Below, in pieces: positions 29,519 through 39,861 of a DNA stretch of 64,000 nucleotides. The stretch spans positions 1 through 64,000 of the forward strand of contig NZ_VXKS01000013.1 in NCBI RefSeq assembly GCF_008711525.1, read 5' to 3'. The stretch is from Cysteiniphilum sp. JM-1. Its GTDB lineage: Bacteria; Pseudomonadota; Gammaproteobacteria; Francisellales; Francisellaceae. How positions within the stretch are numbered: position 1 is the first letter of the stretch; each line of letters begins with the position of its first letter. The position numbers and the translations under genes were made by a program. A model generated the notes under the pieces. That model had not been told where the DNA came from and made no database searches. It saw only the letters and a list, made by a program, of their open reading frames with translations.

Positions 29519-31177
29519 TTAACTTGCCCAGGTATCTCTAAGATTAACAATTTGATTAAAGACAATATTGCTAGCGCTATGCTCAACTTGATCAGCACAA
29601 AAATAACCTAAACGGTTAAACTGAAAACGTGTTTCGACTTCAGTCTGTGCTAATGAAGCTTCAAGCTTGGCATTGTTAATAACCACTAAAGAGTGTGGAT
29701 TTAAGCCTTGCTCTAAATTGTCTAAGGCAGCGGGGTTTTCGCAGTTGAATAGGCGATCATACTGCCTGATTTCGGCATTGATGTAATTATTAGCATCCAC
29801 CCAATGGAGCATCCCTTGTGGTTTGATACCGTCATTTGGTTTTTTGCCACCTAGTGTTTCTGGCAGATAGCGACATTTTAATTTGGTGATATGACCCAAG
29901 TGATCTTTTTCAAGGTCATAGCATTCGATCACGTACGCATTTAATAAGCGCGCGCGTCCATTTAAAGAGAGCTTTTTATGACCTTTCTCTAATTGCTCTA
30001 TAAAATCATCTTGTTCAATATAAATACGGTTTGAAATGCTAATATCTCTGCGTCCGAAATCAGGGTTTTGTGGATGATTCGGCACATTGAGTACTTCGTT
30101 TGCTAGATTATCGATCTCAACCAATAACGGCTTTAATACGGCATTGCGACGTTCAGCTGTTTGATTTAAATCATCACGAATGACCTCTTCAAATAAGCTG
30201 TAATCAGTAATGGAGTCTTGCTTTGAAATGCCGACAAGATCGATCAAACGACGAATAGCAGAGGGTGTCACACCACGGCGACGTAATCCGCGAATAGTAG
30301 GCATTCTAGGGTCGTTCCAGCCAGCAACAAGCTTGTGTTCAACAAGATATTTTAGTTTGCGTTTGCTGGTAATGGTGTAGTTTAAATTCAAGCGTGAAAA
30401 TTCAATTTGTTGAGGTTTATTCTCAAATCCACATTTTTCAACAACCCAGTCGTACAATGGGCGGTGATCTTGGAACTCAAGGGTGCAAAGTGAGTGAGTG
30501 ATGTTCTCAATAGCATCAGAGGCAGCATGCGCGAAATCATACATAGGGTAAATACACCAAAGCTCTCCAGTATGCGGGTGCGTTACTTTCTTAATGCGAT
30601 AAAGTGCTGGATCTCGCATATTTATATTGCCAGCACTCATGTCAATTTTAGCGCGTAAGGTGCACGTACCTTCATCAAAGAGGCCTTGACGCATTTGTTC
30701 AAATTTTTGTAAATTTTCTTCAACACTGCGTTGGCGATATGGGCTATCTTTACCGCTTTCAGTTAGTGTGCCGCGGTGAGCGCGCACTTCATCTGCTGTT
30801 AAGTCACAAACATAGGCGTTACCCTCTGTAATTAGCTTAACCGCTAGCGCGTAGAGTGTTTCAAAATAGTCAGAGGCATAAAAAAGATTATCTCCCCAAT
30901 CAAAGCCAAGCCATTTAACATCTTCTTTGATTGCTGCAACAAACTCTGCTTCTTCATTAGCTGGATTTGTATCATCAAAGCGCAAGTGACATGGTCCTTT
31001 TTGGTAAGCTAGTGCCAAACCAAAGTTAAGGCAAATCGATTTGGCATGCCCGATATGTAAGTAGCCATTAGGCTCTGGTGGAAAGCGTGTAATCACCTTG
31101 CCATGAGTTTTATTGTTAGCAAGATCTCTATCGATAATATTACGTATAAAATTGGTCTTGTGTGCAGTTTCAGACAT
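29519..31177 (-). CDS. glnS: glutamine--tRNA ligase
   Basis: Class I aminoacyl-tRNA synthetase charging tRNA-Gln. The HIGH motif is in PEPNGYLHIGHAKSI (41-44), the KMSKS-equivalent is ITSKRKL, and LRFDDTNP plus GFDWGDNLFYASDYF are typical of GlnS. 552 residues equals the E. coli length closely (554). The gene is divergent from pckA, and its stop abuts the DOMON gene end within 2 bases. Confidence 0.95.
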   Translation of the reverse strand: MSETAHKTNFIRNIIDRDLANNKTHGKVITRFPPEPNGYLHIGHAKSICLNFGLALAYQKGPCHLRFDDTNPANEEAEFVAAIKEDVKWLGFDWGDNLFYASDYFETLYALAVKLITEGNAYVCDLTADEVRAHRGTLTESGKDSPYRQRSVEENLQKFEQMRQGLFDEGTCTLRAKIDMSAGNINMRDPALYRIKKVTHPHTGELWCIYPMYDFAHAASDAIENITHSLCTLEFQDHRPLYDWVVEKCGFENKPQQIEFSRLNLNYTITSKRKLKYLVEHKLVAGWNDPRMPTIRGLRRRGVTPSAIRRLIDLVGISKQDSITDYSLFEEVIRDDLNQTAERRNAVLKPLLVEIDNLANEVLNVPNHPQNPDFGRRDISISNRIYIEQDDFIEQLEKGHKKLSLNGRARLLNAYVIECYDLEKDHLGHITKLKCRYLPETLGGKKPNDGIKPQGMLHWVDANNYINAEIRQYDRLFNCENPAALDNLEQGLNPHSLVVINNAKLEASLAQTEVETRFQFNRLGYFCADQVEHSASNIVFNQIVNLRDTWAS

Positions 31178-31289
31178 TGTTTGCTCAGGTTTATTTAACT
31201 AACCGCGTTATTGTAAAGTGCTTTATCAGCGAGCTCAATAGCAAGCTTAGTAAAGCGAATAAAATTTTGATAAAGTTGGTTAGCGTGGG

Positions 31290-31318
31290 TTGTTCATTTT
31301 TCTTTGGCATATTATTAT
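31290..31318 (+). promoter_or_regulatory. probable sigma-70 promoter of pckA
   Basis: TTGTTC at 31290-31295 and TATTAT at 31313-31318 with a 17-base spacer, 34 bases before the chosen pckA start. This supports the shorter pckA start at 31352, since a start at 31304 would lie inside the promoter. Confidence 0.45.
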
Positions 31319-31351
31319 ATTTATGCACAAAACAATGGAGAATTTACAAAA

Positions 31352-32971
31352 ATGCTACTTGATCAGTTGAAAAAATGCGGAATTAATGAAACAAAAGAAA
31401 TATTTCACAATATTTCTTATGAAGGCTTATATGATCACGAAACGTCAGCAACTGCTCAAGGGTATGAAAAAGGGGTTGAAACAGCTACTGGTGCTGTTGC
31501 TGTAGATACGGGTAAATATACAGGGCGTTCACCAAAAGATAAATTTATCGTTGAAACGGCTGAAGCCAAGAAAAATGTTTGGTGGGCAAAAGATGGCTCA
31601 GACAATAAACCATTGTCTCTTGAAAGTTGGCAACACTTAAAAACATTGGCAACGATACAGCTTAATGATAAAAAACTGTATGTTATGGATGGCTTTTGTG
31701 GTGCTAATCCTGAAACACGATTGTCTGTTCGTTTGGTGACTGAAGTTGCGTGGATGGCGCATTTCTTTAAAAATATGTTTATCCGCCCAACAGCAGATGA
31801 GCTTAAAAAATTCACCCCAGATTGGACAATTTTAAATGCGTGCAAAACTAAATGTGAAGATTATCAAAAATGGGGCTTAAACTCAGAAACTTTTGTGGCA
31901 TTTAATATCGCTGAGCGTATGACTTTAATTGGTGGTACATGGTACGGTGGTGAGATCAAAAAGGGCATTTTCTCGATGATGAATTACTTCTTACCATTGC
32001 AAGAGATCGGCTCTTTCCATTGTTCTGCAAATGTCGGTAAGAAAGGTGACTCAGCACTATTTTTTGGTCTATCAGGTACAGGCAAAACAACATTGTCCGC
32101 TGATCCAAAGCGTGAGCTAATCGGTGATGATGAACATGGTTGGGATCATGATGGCATCTTCAACTTAGAAGGCGGGTGCTATGCTAAAACCATTAATCTA
32201 TCTAAAGAAAATGAGCCAGATATTTATCATGCGATTCGTCGTGATGCATTACTTGAGAATGTGGTTTTAAACAATGATAAAAGCATTGATTTCGCATCAA
32301 ATGCAAAAACTGAGAATACACGCGTTTCTTACCCTATTTACCATATTGATAATATTGTTAAGCCTGTATCTAAGGCAGGGCACCCAACTAAGATCATTTT
32401 CTTAACCTGTGATGCTTATGGTGTACTACCTCCTGTATCAAAGCTATCGATTGAGCAGGCAATGTATCAGTTCCTATCTGGTTACACGGCAAAAGTTGCC
32501 GGTACTGAGCTAGGTGTTAAAGAGCCAACAGCCGTATTTTCATCATGCTTTGGTCAACCATTTTTATTACTTCACCCAACAAAATATGCTGAAATTTTAG
32601 GTAAGAAAATGCTTGAGCATGGTGCCAGTGCTTATTTGGTTAATACCGGCTGGACGGGTGGTGGCTATGGTAAAGGGCATCGCATTTCAATCAAAGATAC
32701 ACGTGCAATCATTGATGCGGTACTTGATGGTTCGATTGATCATGCGCCATTACGCAAAGATGAAATGTTTGGTTTTGAGATTCCGCAAGCTTTGCATGAT
32801 GTTGACAGTAATATTTTAAATCCACGCAATACGTGGATAGATAAAGCTGCCTATGATGCTCAATATCAGAAGCTTGCTGAGATGTTTGTCAATAACTTCA
32901 AGAAATTTACTAATAATGACTTAGGTAAAAAGTATGAGCAATACGGCCCAAAGTCTGATGCCTTGGTTTAA
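31352..32971 (+). CDS. pckA: phosphoenolpyruvate carboxykinase (ATP)
   Basis: Converts oxaloacetate plus ATP to PEP in gluconeogenesis. Kinase-1a P-loop [22 protein letters not shown] and [19 protein letters not shown] are all present; [17 protein letters not shown] follows. I start at ATG 31352 ([17 protein letters not shown]), which gives 539 residues, E. coli being 540, with GGAG about 11 bases upstream. It is compatible with growth on amino acids via hut and peptide uptake. Expression ends at the strong hairpin at 33001. Confidence 0.95.
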   Translation: MLLDQLKKCGINETKEIFHNISYEGLYDHETSATAQGYEKGVETATGAVAVDTGKYTGRSPKDKFIVETAEAKKNVWWAKDGSDNKPLSLESWQHLKTLATIQLNDKKLYVMDGFCGANPETRLSVRLVTEVAWMAHFFKNMFIRPTADELKKFTPDWTILNACKTKCEDYQKWGLNSETFVAFNIAERMTLIGGTWYGGEIKKGIFSMMNYFLPLQEIGSFHCSANVGKKGDSALFFGLSGTGKTTLSADPKRELIGDDEHGWDHDGIFNLEGGCYAKTINLSKENEPDIYHAIRRDALLENVVLNNDKSIDFASNAKTENTRVSYPIYHIDNIVKPVSKAGHPTKIIFLTCDAYGVLPPVSKLSIEQAMYQFLSGYTAKVAGTELGVKEPTAVFSSCFGQPFLLLHPTKYAEILGKKMLEHGASAYLVNTGWTGGGYGKGHRISIKDTRAIIDAVLDGSIDHAPLRKDEMFGFEIPQALHDVDSNILNPRNTWIDKAAYDAQYQKLAEMFVNNFKKFTNNDLGKKYEQYGPKSDALV

Positions 32972-33000
32972 CCAGTGACTTAAATCAGGGAAAAAATTAA

Positions 33001-33036
33001 ATAGAACCCCACGGGCTCAAGCCCGTGGGGTTCTAT
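33001..33036. terminator. bidirectional terminator between pckA and priA
   Basis: A perfect 17-bp stem (33001-33017 with 33020-33036, two-base tip) with the core CCCCACGGGC. It lies between the converging 3' ends of pckA and priA; the priA stop codon is inside the right arm. U-rich bases follow the stem. Confidence 0.8.
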
Positions 33037-35219
33037 TTAATATCTACAGGATCGATATCAATGGTGATCTTTACCTTTTTACGCGCAAGCTTAATGTCAT
33101 TACTAACCTCATTTAACAGTTGTTTAAGCTGTTTGCGTGTACCCGCTGTCAACATCAACATAAAGCGATAATGTCCTGCTTGTTTGATATTAATTGCAGG
33201 TAGCACATGCGAGATTTGACAGTGTAATTTTTTTTGTTCATTACAGTTTACAAGTGCATGATTTAGTTGTTGCAAGGCATGCGTGCAGGTCTGTGTCTTA
33301 CTTGCTTGGGCGTAAATATATGCCTGATAGGAAAAAGGCGGGTAGCTAAGAAGCTTGCGTGTTTCAAGGCTATGCTCTAAGAATTTTTTATAATCGGTCT
33401 GTAGAATTAATTGTAATATAGGATTATCTGGCTGATAGGTTTGAATATAAACATCTCCTGGTTTACTGCCTCGTCCCGTTCTGCCGGCGACTTGAATAAT
33501 CAATTGCGCGGTTCTCTCAACAGCATGAAAATCTTGACTGTAAAAGCCTGCATCAGCATTGATAATACCGACAAGGCTAACATTCTGAAAGTCATGCCCT
33601 TTAGCAATCATCTGTGTGCCAACGATAATATCGATATGTTGTGATTTAATGTCATTAAGCACATCTTCAAGTGCGCCTTTTTTTTGCGTTGAGCTGCGAT
33701 CTAGCCGCGCGATATTAGCTGTTGGTAAGAGAGCGGTTAATTCATCTTCGAGTTTCTCAGTACCTTGTCCAATGTCTGATAAGTTATGTGATTGGCAATT
33801 AGGGCACTGCAGAATAATCTCACGTGCTTTGCCACAAAAATGACATGCCAGATGCTGAGGCTTGGTGTGTAAGGTATATGGTTTCTCGCATTGGTTACAG
33901 TTAGCACACCAACCGCAATCTTGACAGATTAAGCTATGGGCAAAACCGCGACGATTAATAAATAACAGGACTTGTTCATTGTTGGCAATCGTCTGTTTGA
34001 TTTTATCAATCAATATCGGATTCAAGCCCGCTTGTGTTTTACTTTTTTGCAAGTTAATAATATGTACTTGATTACTGACTTGATTCAATGCGCGATTTTT
34101 TAAGGTTAATAAATGATATTTGCCATTTGACGCATGATAATAACTTTCTAAAGATGGCGTGCCACTACCTAAGATAATTGGAATATTATATTTTTGCGCT
34201 TTGACAATCGCAATATCGCGCGCGTGATAGGTAGGAATGTTTTGTTGCTTATAAGAGGCGTCATGCTCTTCATCAACGATAATCATGCCAAGATTTGGCG
34301 TGTCAAATAAAAGACCTGAGCGTGTTGCGATAATAATATTAATCTCAGAATTTTGGACTTTAACAAACAGCTCAAAGCGGGCTTGGTCAGTCAGTTGCGA
34401 GTGAATAGCTGCAATAGGTTCATTAAAGTTTTGCTCAAAGCGCATCAACGTTTGGGGTGTAAGGTTGATCTCAGGCACTAAAACTAATACTTGTTTGCCA
34501 CTTTGAATCACGGGTTTAATCGCTTCAATATACACTTCTGTTTTGCCACTGCCCGTTACGCCAAAAAGCAAAAAGGTTTTAAATTGATGAAGGTGTTGAC
34601 AAATCGCATCAACAACGCTTTGCTGTGCGCTAGTCAATGTGCGCGGTTTTATCGCTGTTGTGGCGTGAGTTTTTGGAAAGAGCCTATGCTTTGATTGTGT
34701 GATGATATTTTTGTTGATGAGTGATTTTATGGTTGTCAATGTTATCTCATGGCTGATAAAGGTATCATGCGAAACACCGCCATGTTCACGCAATAACGCT
34801 AATGCTTTATGCTGTTTATGTGCATTCTTAGCAGGTTTAAAATCATTATGATCAGCAGTATTTAAGGTATAAATAATTTGCTTGGCGCATTCGGGGTGTT
34901 CTTTTTGCAAATAGTGCTTTGGTAGCGATAATCTTAAGCTTTGATACAATGTGCACTGATAGTAATTGGCAAGCCATTTAATCAGATCAATCGCTTCTGT
35001 TGATAACAGCGGCTTTTGATCAAGTACTTTAATAATGGGCTTAAGTTTATCTTTGGGTAAGCTAACTTTGGGGTTAATCTCACTGATGACACCAATTACC
35101 TTACGTGTGCCAAGTGGGACAATAACGCGGGTGAAAAGTATTGGTGTCGCTGTTACTGAATAAAGATAATCAAGCCCATCCGTAAAGGGACCATGCACAA
35201 GAACGCGAACAATAGTCAT
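33033..35219 (-). CDS. priA: primosomal protein N', PriA helicase
   Basis: Restarts stalled replication forks by loading the replicative helicase. Walker A FGVTGSGKTEVY (219-230), DEEH box IIVDEEHDASYKQ, and QMIAKGHDFQNVSLVGI and VAGRTGRGSKPGDV of the helicase C-lobe. A zinc cluster of eight cysteines runs from CQDCGWCANCNQC to CHFCGK and CPNCQSHNL. 728 residues is the normal length. The ATG 35219 start is 6 bases downstream, on the minus strand, of an MHS transporter end, so the two may be cotranscribed. Confidence 0.94.
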   Translation of the reverse strand: MTIVRVLVHGPFTDGLDYLYSVTATPILFTRVIVPLGTRKVIGVISEINPKVSLPKDKLKPIIKVLDQKPLLSTEAIDLIKWLANYYQCTLYQSLRLSLPKHYLQKEHPECAKQIIYTLNTADHNDFKPAKNAHKQHKALALLREHGGVSHDTFISHEITLTTIKSLINKNIITQSKHRLFPKTHATTAIKPRTLTSAQQSVVDAICQHLHQFKTFLLFGVTGSGKTEVYIEAIKPVIQSGKQVLVLVPEINLTPQTLMRFEQNFNEPIAAIHSQLTDQARFELFVKVQNSEINIIIATRSGLLFDTPNLGMIIVDEEHDASYKQQNIPTYHARDIAIVKAQKYNIPIILGSGTPSLESYYHASNGKYHLLTLKNRALNQVSNQVHIINLQKSKTQAGLNPILIDKIKQTIANNEQVLLFINRRGFAHSLICQDCGWCANCNQCEKPYTLHTKPQHLACHFCGKAREIILQCPNCQSHNLSDIGQGTEKLEDELTALLPTANIARLDRSSTQKKGALEDVLNDIKSQHIDIIVGTQMIAKGHDFQNVSLVGIINADAGFYSQDFHAVERTAQLIIQVAGRTGRGSKPGDVYIQTYQPDNPILQLILQTDYKKFLEHSLETRKLLSYPPFSYQAYIYAQASKTQTCTHALQQLNHALVNCNEQKKLHCQISHVLPAINIKQAGHYRFMLMLTAGTRKQLKQLLNEVSNDIKLARKKVKITIDIDPVDIK

Positions 35220-35224
35220 AAATG

Positions 35225-36487
35225 TTATTTTTTGATTATGCGATTAATGAGCATAGTAATAAGGGTAATAAGGGCACCAATAGCCAAGACATAGGCAGGT
35301 GCCATTAAGTTACCACTGGTTTTAATGGCAGCAATAACAATCGTTGGCGTTAAACCACCAAAAACAGCAAAACCTAGATTATAAGCAAAACCGATGCCGC
35401 TGTAACGCACATCTTGTTTGAAAGCATCAATAAGCATTGCAGGGATATTGCCCCAGCATAACGCGCAAATAATTGCACTGAGAACGATAGCAACGAAGTA
35501 AATATCTTGGCTTTGTGTGTAGATGTGATAGATAAAAAAGCTGGCAATCATTGTGATGATAGTGGTTAATAATAGAATCACTTGTCTATTGATTTTATCG
35601 GCAAAAAAACCAACGATAATACATAAAACTGACAGAATAATAACGCCCAAGCTATTAACCCATACAAAATTTTTCAAATGCAAGTTAAGAATAGTGCCAA
35701 AATAGGCTGGAAGTAATAAAAATAAGGTCACAAAGCATAATGCACCGAATGAGACAATGATGGTGGTATAGACTAAGTTCCAACCATGGGTGTGCAAGAC
35801 TTTGGTAATTGGTAAAGCGTATTCTTTTTGGATAAAGGGTTGAAAGTCCTCAATATCCATCAATTGTTTACGTAGATAATAAGCAATAAAGCCAAAAATG
35901 CCACCCAAAATAAAGGGCACACGCCACACATGCATAAGCATTTGCTCATGGCTAAAAAATTGCAATAAAAGCGCTTCAACAATAAAACCAATGGCGACGC
36001 CTGAGATTAAAAAACAAAAGACAAAACCAGTCATAAAGGCTTTTTTATCCGGCGCTGATTCACTGACATAAGTAATAGCACCAGGGATTTCACCACCGAC
36101 AGAGAAGCCTTGGGCAATGCGACAGATCACCAATAAAATAGGAGCTAACATGCCAGCGCTTTGATAGGTTGGCAAAATACCAATGACAAACGTTGATAAT
36201 GCCATCACTAAGATCGAAATGGTAAAGGTTTTCTTGCGGCCATATTTATCACCAAAATGTCCAAAAATAATGCCGCCAAATGGTCGTGCAAAATAGCCAA
36301 CAGCATAAGCACTAAAGGCAATTAAAAGTGAGTTAATTGCTGAATGCGTCGGGAAAAAAAGCTGTGATATATAGCCAGCAAGGAGTGCGTAGATGATGAA
36401 ATCATAAAACTCAAGCATGCCACCTAAGCTTGATAACCATAGAATTTTACGTTGATTTTTATTAAGCATATTGATTGATCTGTCCAT
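35225..36487 (-). CDS. MHS-family MFS transporter (ProP/ShiA type)
   Basis: A 12-helix proton symporter of the metabolite:H+ symporter branch of the major facilitator superfamily. GGMLEFYDFIIYALLAGY is the typical first-helix segment, and GHFGDKYGRKKTFTISIL is motif A. FSVGGEIPGAITYVSESAP is the family signature for helix 5. Substrates of relatives include proline, betaine, shikimate, citrate and ketoglutarate; none can be assigned. I choose ATG 36487; ATG 36469 is equally likely and a TTG start at 36517 is less so. It probably starts a transcript that continues into priA. Confidence 0.85.
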   Translation of the reverse strand: MDRSINMLNKNQRKILWLSSLGGMLEFYDFIIYALLAGYISQLFFPTHSAINSLLIAFSAYAVGYFARPFGGIIFGHFGDKYGRKKTFTISILVMALSTFVIGILPTYQSAGMLAPILLVICRIAQGFSVGGEIPGAITYVSESAPDKKAFMTGFVFCFLISGVAIGFIVEALLLQFFSHEQMLMHVWRVPFILGGIFGFIAYYLRKQLMDIEDFQPFIQKEYALPITKVLHTHGWNLVYTTIIVSFGALCFVTLFLLLPAYFGTILNLHLKNFVWVNSLGVIILSVLCIIVGFFADKINRQVILLLTTIITMIASFFIYHIYTQSQDIYFVAIVLSAIICALCWGNIPAMLIDAFKQDVRYSGIGFAYNLGFAVFGGLTPTIVIAAIKTSGNLMAPAYVLAIGALITLITMLINRIIKK

Positions 36488-36587
36488 ATTCACATCGGGG
36501 TTGCCTGATTCTATCAATGAAATTTTGGCAAGACTAGAGATAAATTTTCTTTTATGTCGAAAGTTTTGACTATACTGAAGTCGTATC

Positions 36588-36690
36588 TTAAGTAGCTATG
36601 CAAATATTATTAGGTGTTTTTTTTGGATTCTCGGATCAAGTCCGAGAATGACCGCTAACCGTTATATTCGGGCTTGACCCAAATATCCAT
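36588..36690 (+). repeat. dispersed repeat, copy 1 of an inverted pair (two hairpins)
   Basis: Contains the imperfect palindromes ATTCTCGGATCAAGTCCGAG (36628-) and ATATTCGGGCTTGACCCAAAT (36664-). The whole ~100-bp unit returns in reverse complement at 38331-38431, flanking the phosphoesterase and mtnN genes. It starts near TAAGTAGCTATGCAAATATTA and ends AAATATCCAT. Confidence 0.8.
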
Positions 36691-36759
36691 GACTACCAAT
36701 AAACCATTGCTTAGATGCTTGCAAATTAAAGTTACAACCAACAGATAAAAGGATAAGCA

Positions 36760-37521
36760 ATGAAACGGATTATTCACTTAACTGATACCCATTTAGGTTA
36801 TGAAAACCTATCTTCAGTTATGCGTGATTTAGTTACACGCATTATTTTTACCAAGGAAAAGGCGGGTGATTATATTATTGTCATTACTGGCGACATTGTC
36901 GAGGATGCAACAAAGGATGGTGCTTATGATGAAGCCTTAGCACAGATCAATCGCTTAAAGCGCGCGGGGTTTCATGTGCTCGTGATTCCGGGTAATCATG
37001 ATTACGGCACAGGATCGATTGGCTACAGTGGTTATGTGCCAGCATTTAAACAAGCTTTTTATGGCAGTATTGATGTGCAATATCCAATTAAAACGATTAT
37101 CGATAATATTGCCTTTCTGGGATTAGACTCAATGGCAGAAGAGCTTCATTGGTATGATCGATTATTTGCCGAGGGGCAGTTGGGTGAGGCGCAATTACAG
37201 CGTTTAGATAATTATTTAAGCCATGATGAAGATGTTAAAAATGCAGAATATCGCGTGGTTTATCTGCATCACCATCCCTTTTCTCCCCGTCCATTTCATC
37301 ATTTAAAAGACTCAGATGATTTAGGTAAAATACTTAAAGCGCACAAGATTGATATGCTTTTGTTTGGTCATAATCACGATGGTTTAGTGTGGAGTGGTAA
37401 ATGGGGGATCCCACGTGTTTATGATGGCGGGACATCCACGGGTAAACAAGGCAAGCCATCACCACATCGTGTGATAGATTTATCAAAGCATCCGGCATTT
37501 GATTATGATGCTAAGTTCTAG
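36760..37521 (+). CDS. calcineurin-like metallophosphoesterase
   Basis: A cytoplasmic dimetal phosphoesterase with all family motifs: D-x-H in HLTDTHLGY (D9, H11), GDIVEDA (D45), GNHDYG (N79-H80-D81), HHHPFSPRP, and GHNHDG near the C-terminus. This arrangement resembles CpdA-like cyclic-nucleotide phosphodiesterases, but substrate cannot be read from sequence. 253 residues. The start ATG 36760 is preceded by AAAAGGATAAGC. It and mtnN are bracketed by an inverted repeat pair. Confidence 0.85.
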   Translation: MKRIIHLTDTHLGYENLSSVMRDLVTRIIFTKEKAGDYIIVITGDIVEDATKDGAYDEALAQINRLKRAGFHVLVIPGNHDYGTGSIGYSGYVPAFKQAFYGSIDVQYPIKTIIDNIAFLGLDSMAEELHWYDRLFAEGQLGEAQLQRLDNYLSHDEDVKNAEYRVVYLHHHPFSPRPFHHLKDSDDLGKILKAHKIDMLLFGHNHDGLVWSGKWGIPRVYDGGTSTGKQGKPSPHRVIDLSKHPAFDYDAKF

Positions 37522-37609
37522 TTATAAGCTCAGTTATTGATGGTCAACCAATAATGTTTTGCGTATAGTATCTGCCATTCATCATGACCAAGAAAAATCA
37601 AAAATAATA

Positions 37610-38296
37610 ATGAAAATTGCAATTATGGGGGCAATGCCCGAAGAGATTACACCAATTCTTGCTGAATTAGATACTTATGACACCAAAGAATATGCCAATA
37701 ACACCTATTATCTAGGACGCTATCATGGACATGATTTAATTATTGCCTATAGTAAAATTGGTAAGGTATTTTCAACCTTGACCGCAACCGTGATGATTGA
37801 GCATTTTGGCGCGGAAGTTTTGCTATTCTCTGGTGTCGCAGGAGGCGGCTCAGCAGATGTGCAAGTTGGGGATATCGTTGTTGCCACACAAACAGTACAA
37901 CATGATATTGATATCACCGCATTTGGTCGCCAAAAGGGCGAAATTCCAGGCAGTAAAGTGTTTATCGAAACTTGTCAGCGCTTAACATCAAAGTTAAAGG
38001 AAGCAGCAAATACGCATGGTATTGCCTTAAAAGAAGGTGTTATTGCAACGGGGGACCAGTTTATCCATAGCAAAGAAGTGAAAGAGATGATTGTGAAGCA
38101 CTTCAATGCGCAGGCGATTGAGATGGAAGGAGCCAGTGTTAACTTAGTGTGTCATGAGCTTAATATCCCTTGCGTGATATTGCGCGCTATCTCAGATACA
38201 GCAGATGGTCAGGCAGTGGATGATTTCCCACAGTTTGTTGAGAAAGCAGCCAAGCAATCAGCCACACTTATTTTATCGTTGGTAAGGTTGTTATAA
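37610..38296 (+). CDS. mtnN: 5'-methylthioadenosine/S-adenosylhomocysteine nucleosidase
   Basis: Hydrolyses MTA and SAH, recycling by-products of polyamine and methylation reactions. MKIAIMGAMPEEITPIL contains the general acid Glu near 12. Ser/Gly-rich FSGVAGGGSADVQVGDIVVA, purine-binding AIEMEGASVNLVCHEL and RAISDTADGQ with the catalytic Asp follow. ATG 37610 gives 228 residues, E. coli 232; an in-frame upstream start at 37559 adds 17 non-family residues. It follows the phosphoesterase by about 90 bases. Confidence 0.93.
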   Translation: MKIAIMGAMPEEITPILAELDTYDTKEYANNTYYLGRYHGHDLIIAYSKIGKVFSTLTATVMIEHFGAEVLLFSGVAGGGSADVQVGDIVVATQTVQHDIDITAFGRQKGEIPGSKVFIETCQRLTSKLKEAANTHGIALKEGVIATGDQFIHSKEVKEMIVKHFNAQAIEMEGASVNLVCHELNIPCVILRAISDTADGQAVDDFPQFVEKAAKQSATLILSLVRLL

Positions 38297-38330
38297 GGTT
38301 AAGTACCTAAACAATAGTTTTTTGGTAACA

Positions 38331-38431
38331 ATGGATATTCGGGTCAAGCCCGAATATGACGATGCGTGGTCATTCTCGGACTTGATCCGAGAATCCAAAA
38401 ATACCCGATAATATTTGCATAGGCACTTATA
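38331..38431 (-). repeat. dispersed repeat, copy 2, inverted relative to 36588-36690
   Basis: ATGGATATTCGGGTCAAGCC opens this copy, followed by the second palindrome TCTCGGACTTGATCCGAGA. Read on the minus strand it aligns along its length with copy 1, with differences mainly in the spacer between the two palindromes. Each copy can fold into two hairpins. Confidence 0.8.
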
Positions 38432-38478
38432 AAGATATGGTTTTAGAAAGTAAATAGTTAAACAAGGTTTCTTTTAGC

Positions 38479-39861
38479 ATGAAACACATTCATATATTAG
38501 GTATTTGTGGCACGTTTATGGGTGCTTTAGCGTTACTAGCGCGTGAAAAAGGTTATAAGGTCACAGGCAGTGATCAAAATGTTTATCCACCGATGAGCAG
38601 CTATCTTGAGTCTCAAGGCATTAAGCTTATATCCGGTTATGAGTATGATATTGAATCATTTAAACCGGATCAGGTGATTGTTGGTAATACGATGCGCCGT
38701 GGTATGCCAATTGTTGAATATTTATTAAATAGCGAGCTTGAGTATTTTTCGGGACCCGAGTGGCTTTATCAAGAAATTCTTAAAGATAAAAAAGTCATTG
38801 CCATTGCTGGCACACATGGCAAAACAACTACCACCTCAATGGTGATTAAACTGATGGATGATGTGGGATTAAATCCAAGCTTTCTGGTTGGTGGGATTAC
38901 TCAGGACTTTGGCGTATCATCGCGCTTAACGGATTCGGAGTACTTTGTGATTGAAGCCGATGAATATGATACGGCATTTTTTGATAAGCGCTCGAAGTTT
39001 ATGCATTATCATCCAGACATATTAGTCGTCAACAATCTTGAGTTTGATCATGCCGATATTTTTAACTCGATCGAGGATATTTATCGCCAGTTTCATCATT
39101 TGATGCGGCTGTTACCTGGAAAATCTACAGTTATCTATCCTAAGCCGGATACACATATTGATAAGCTATTAGCGATGGGCTGTTGGTCTGAGCGTTGCCC
39201 GCTGCAAGCTGAGCATGGACTTGATATTAAGCCTATACTTCAAGACTATAGCCAATTTGAGATCATAGATCACAATAAAACACTTAAGATCAACTGGACG
39301 TTATTAGGTGAGCATAATGCTAAAAACGCGCTATCAGCGTATGCGGTTTTAAAAACACTCGGTGTTTCATTGGATAAAGTGACAGAGAGCTTTAAAAACT
39401 TCAAAGGAGTCAAGCGTCGCCTTGAATGCATTGCACAAAACGATCACTATGCCATTTATGATGATTTTGCGCATCACCCAACGGCAGTCGCACAAACACT
39501 CAGAGCCATTAAAGCACGTGCTGGAGATAAGGAAAGAGTTGTCGCAATTTTAGAGCCACGCTCAAACACGATGAAAATGGGCGCGCAAGAATCAGCATTA
39601 ATCAATGCGCTTAATATCGCCGATGAGATCTGGTTTTATCAAAACAGTGTGATGCAGTGGCAAGCGGCATCGTATGCCAAAGATAACTTTCTGGTATTTG
39701 ATCAGGTTGCCAATATTGTTGAGCATTTCAAGCAATCACAACCCGAGCGTTTTACACATTACGTCATTATGAGTAATGGTGCTTTTGATGGGTTGCATCA
39801 ACAGTTAGGTGCACTTGCGAGGCGAGGTGTCGAAATAGAGAAAATGCGTAATTTCAGTTAA
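38479..39861 (+). CDS. mpl: UDP-N-acetylmuramate--L-Ala-gamma-D-Glu-mDAP ligase
   Basis: Recycles the murein tripeptide by joining it to UDP-MurNAc. MKHIHILGICGTFMGALALLA and GSDQNVYPPMS are characteristic of Mpl rather than MurC. ATP-binding AGTHGKTTTTSM, LEFDHADIF and HHPTAVAQTLRAI are Mur-ligase motifs. 460 residues is normal. It is isolated, with dispersed repeats before and after. Confidence 0.94.
   Translation: MKHIHILGICGTFMGALALLAREKGYKVTGSDQNVYPPMSSYLESQGIKLISGYEYDIESFKPDQVIVGNTMRRGMPIVEYLLNSELEYFSGPEWLYQEILKDKKVIAIAGTHGKTTTTSMVIKLMDDVGLNPSFLVGGITQDFGVSSRLTDSEYFVIEADEYDTAFFDKRSKFMHYHPDILVVNNLEFDHADIFNSIEDIYRQFHHLMRLLPGKSTVIYPKPDTHIDKLLAMGCWSERCPLQAEHGLDIKPILQDYSQFEIIDHNKTLKINWTLLGEHNAKNALSAYAVLKTLGVSLDKVTESFKNFKGVKRRLECIAQNDHYAIYDDFAHHPTAVAQTLRAIKARAGDKERVVAILEPRSNTMKMGAQESALINALNIADEIWFYQNSVMQWQAASYAKDNFLVFDQVANIVEHFKQSQPERFTHYVIMSNGAFDGLHQQLGALARRGVEIEKMRNFS

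Noticed and set aside
31304-31351. longer N-terminus of pckA
   Set aside because: It would start inside the predicted -10 box, and residues before [10 protein letters not shown] have no counterpart in the family.
36588-38431. composite transposon around the phosphoesterase and mtnN
   Set aside because: There is no transposase, and no matching flanking duplications can be seen; kept only as an inverted-repeat observation.
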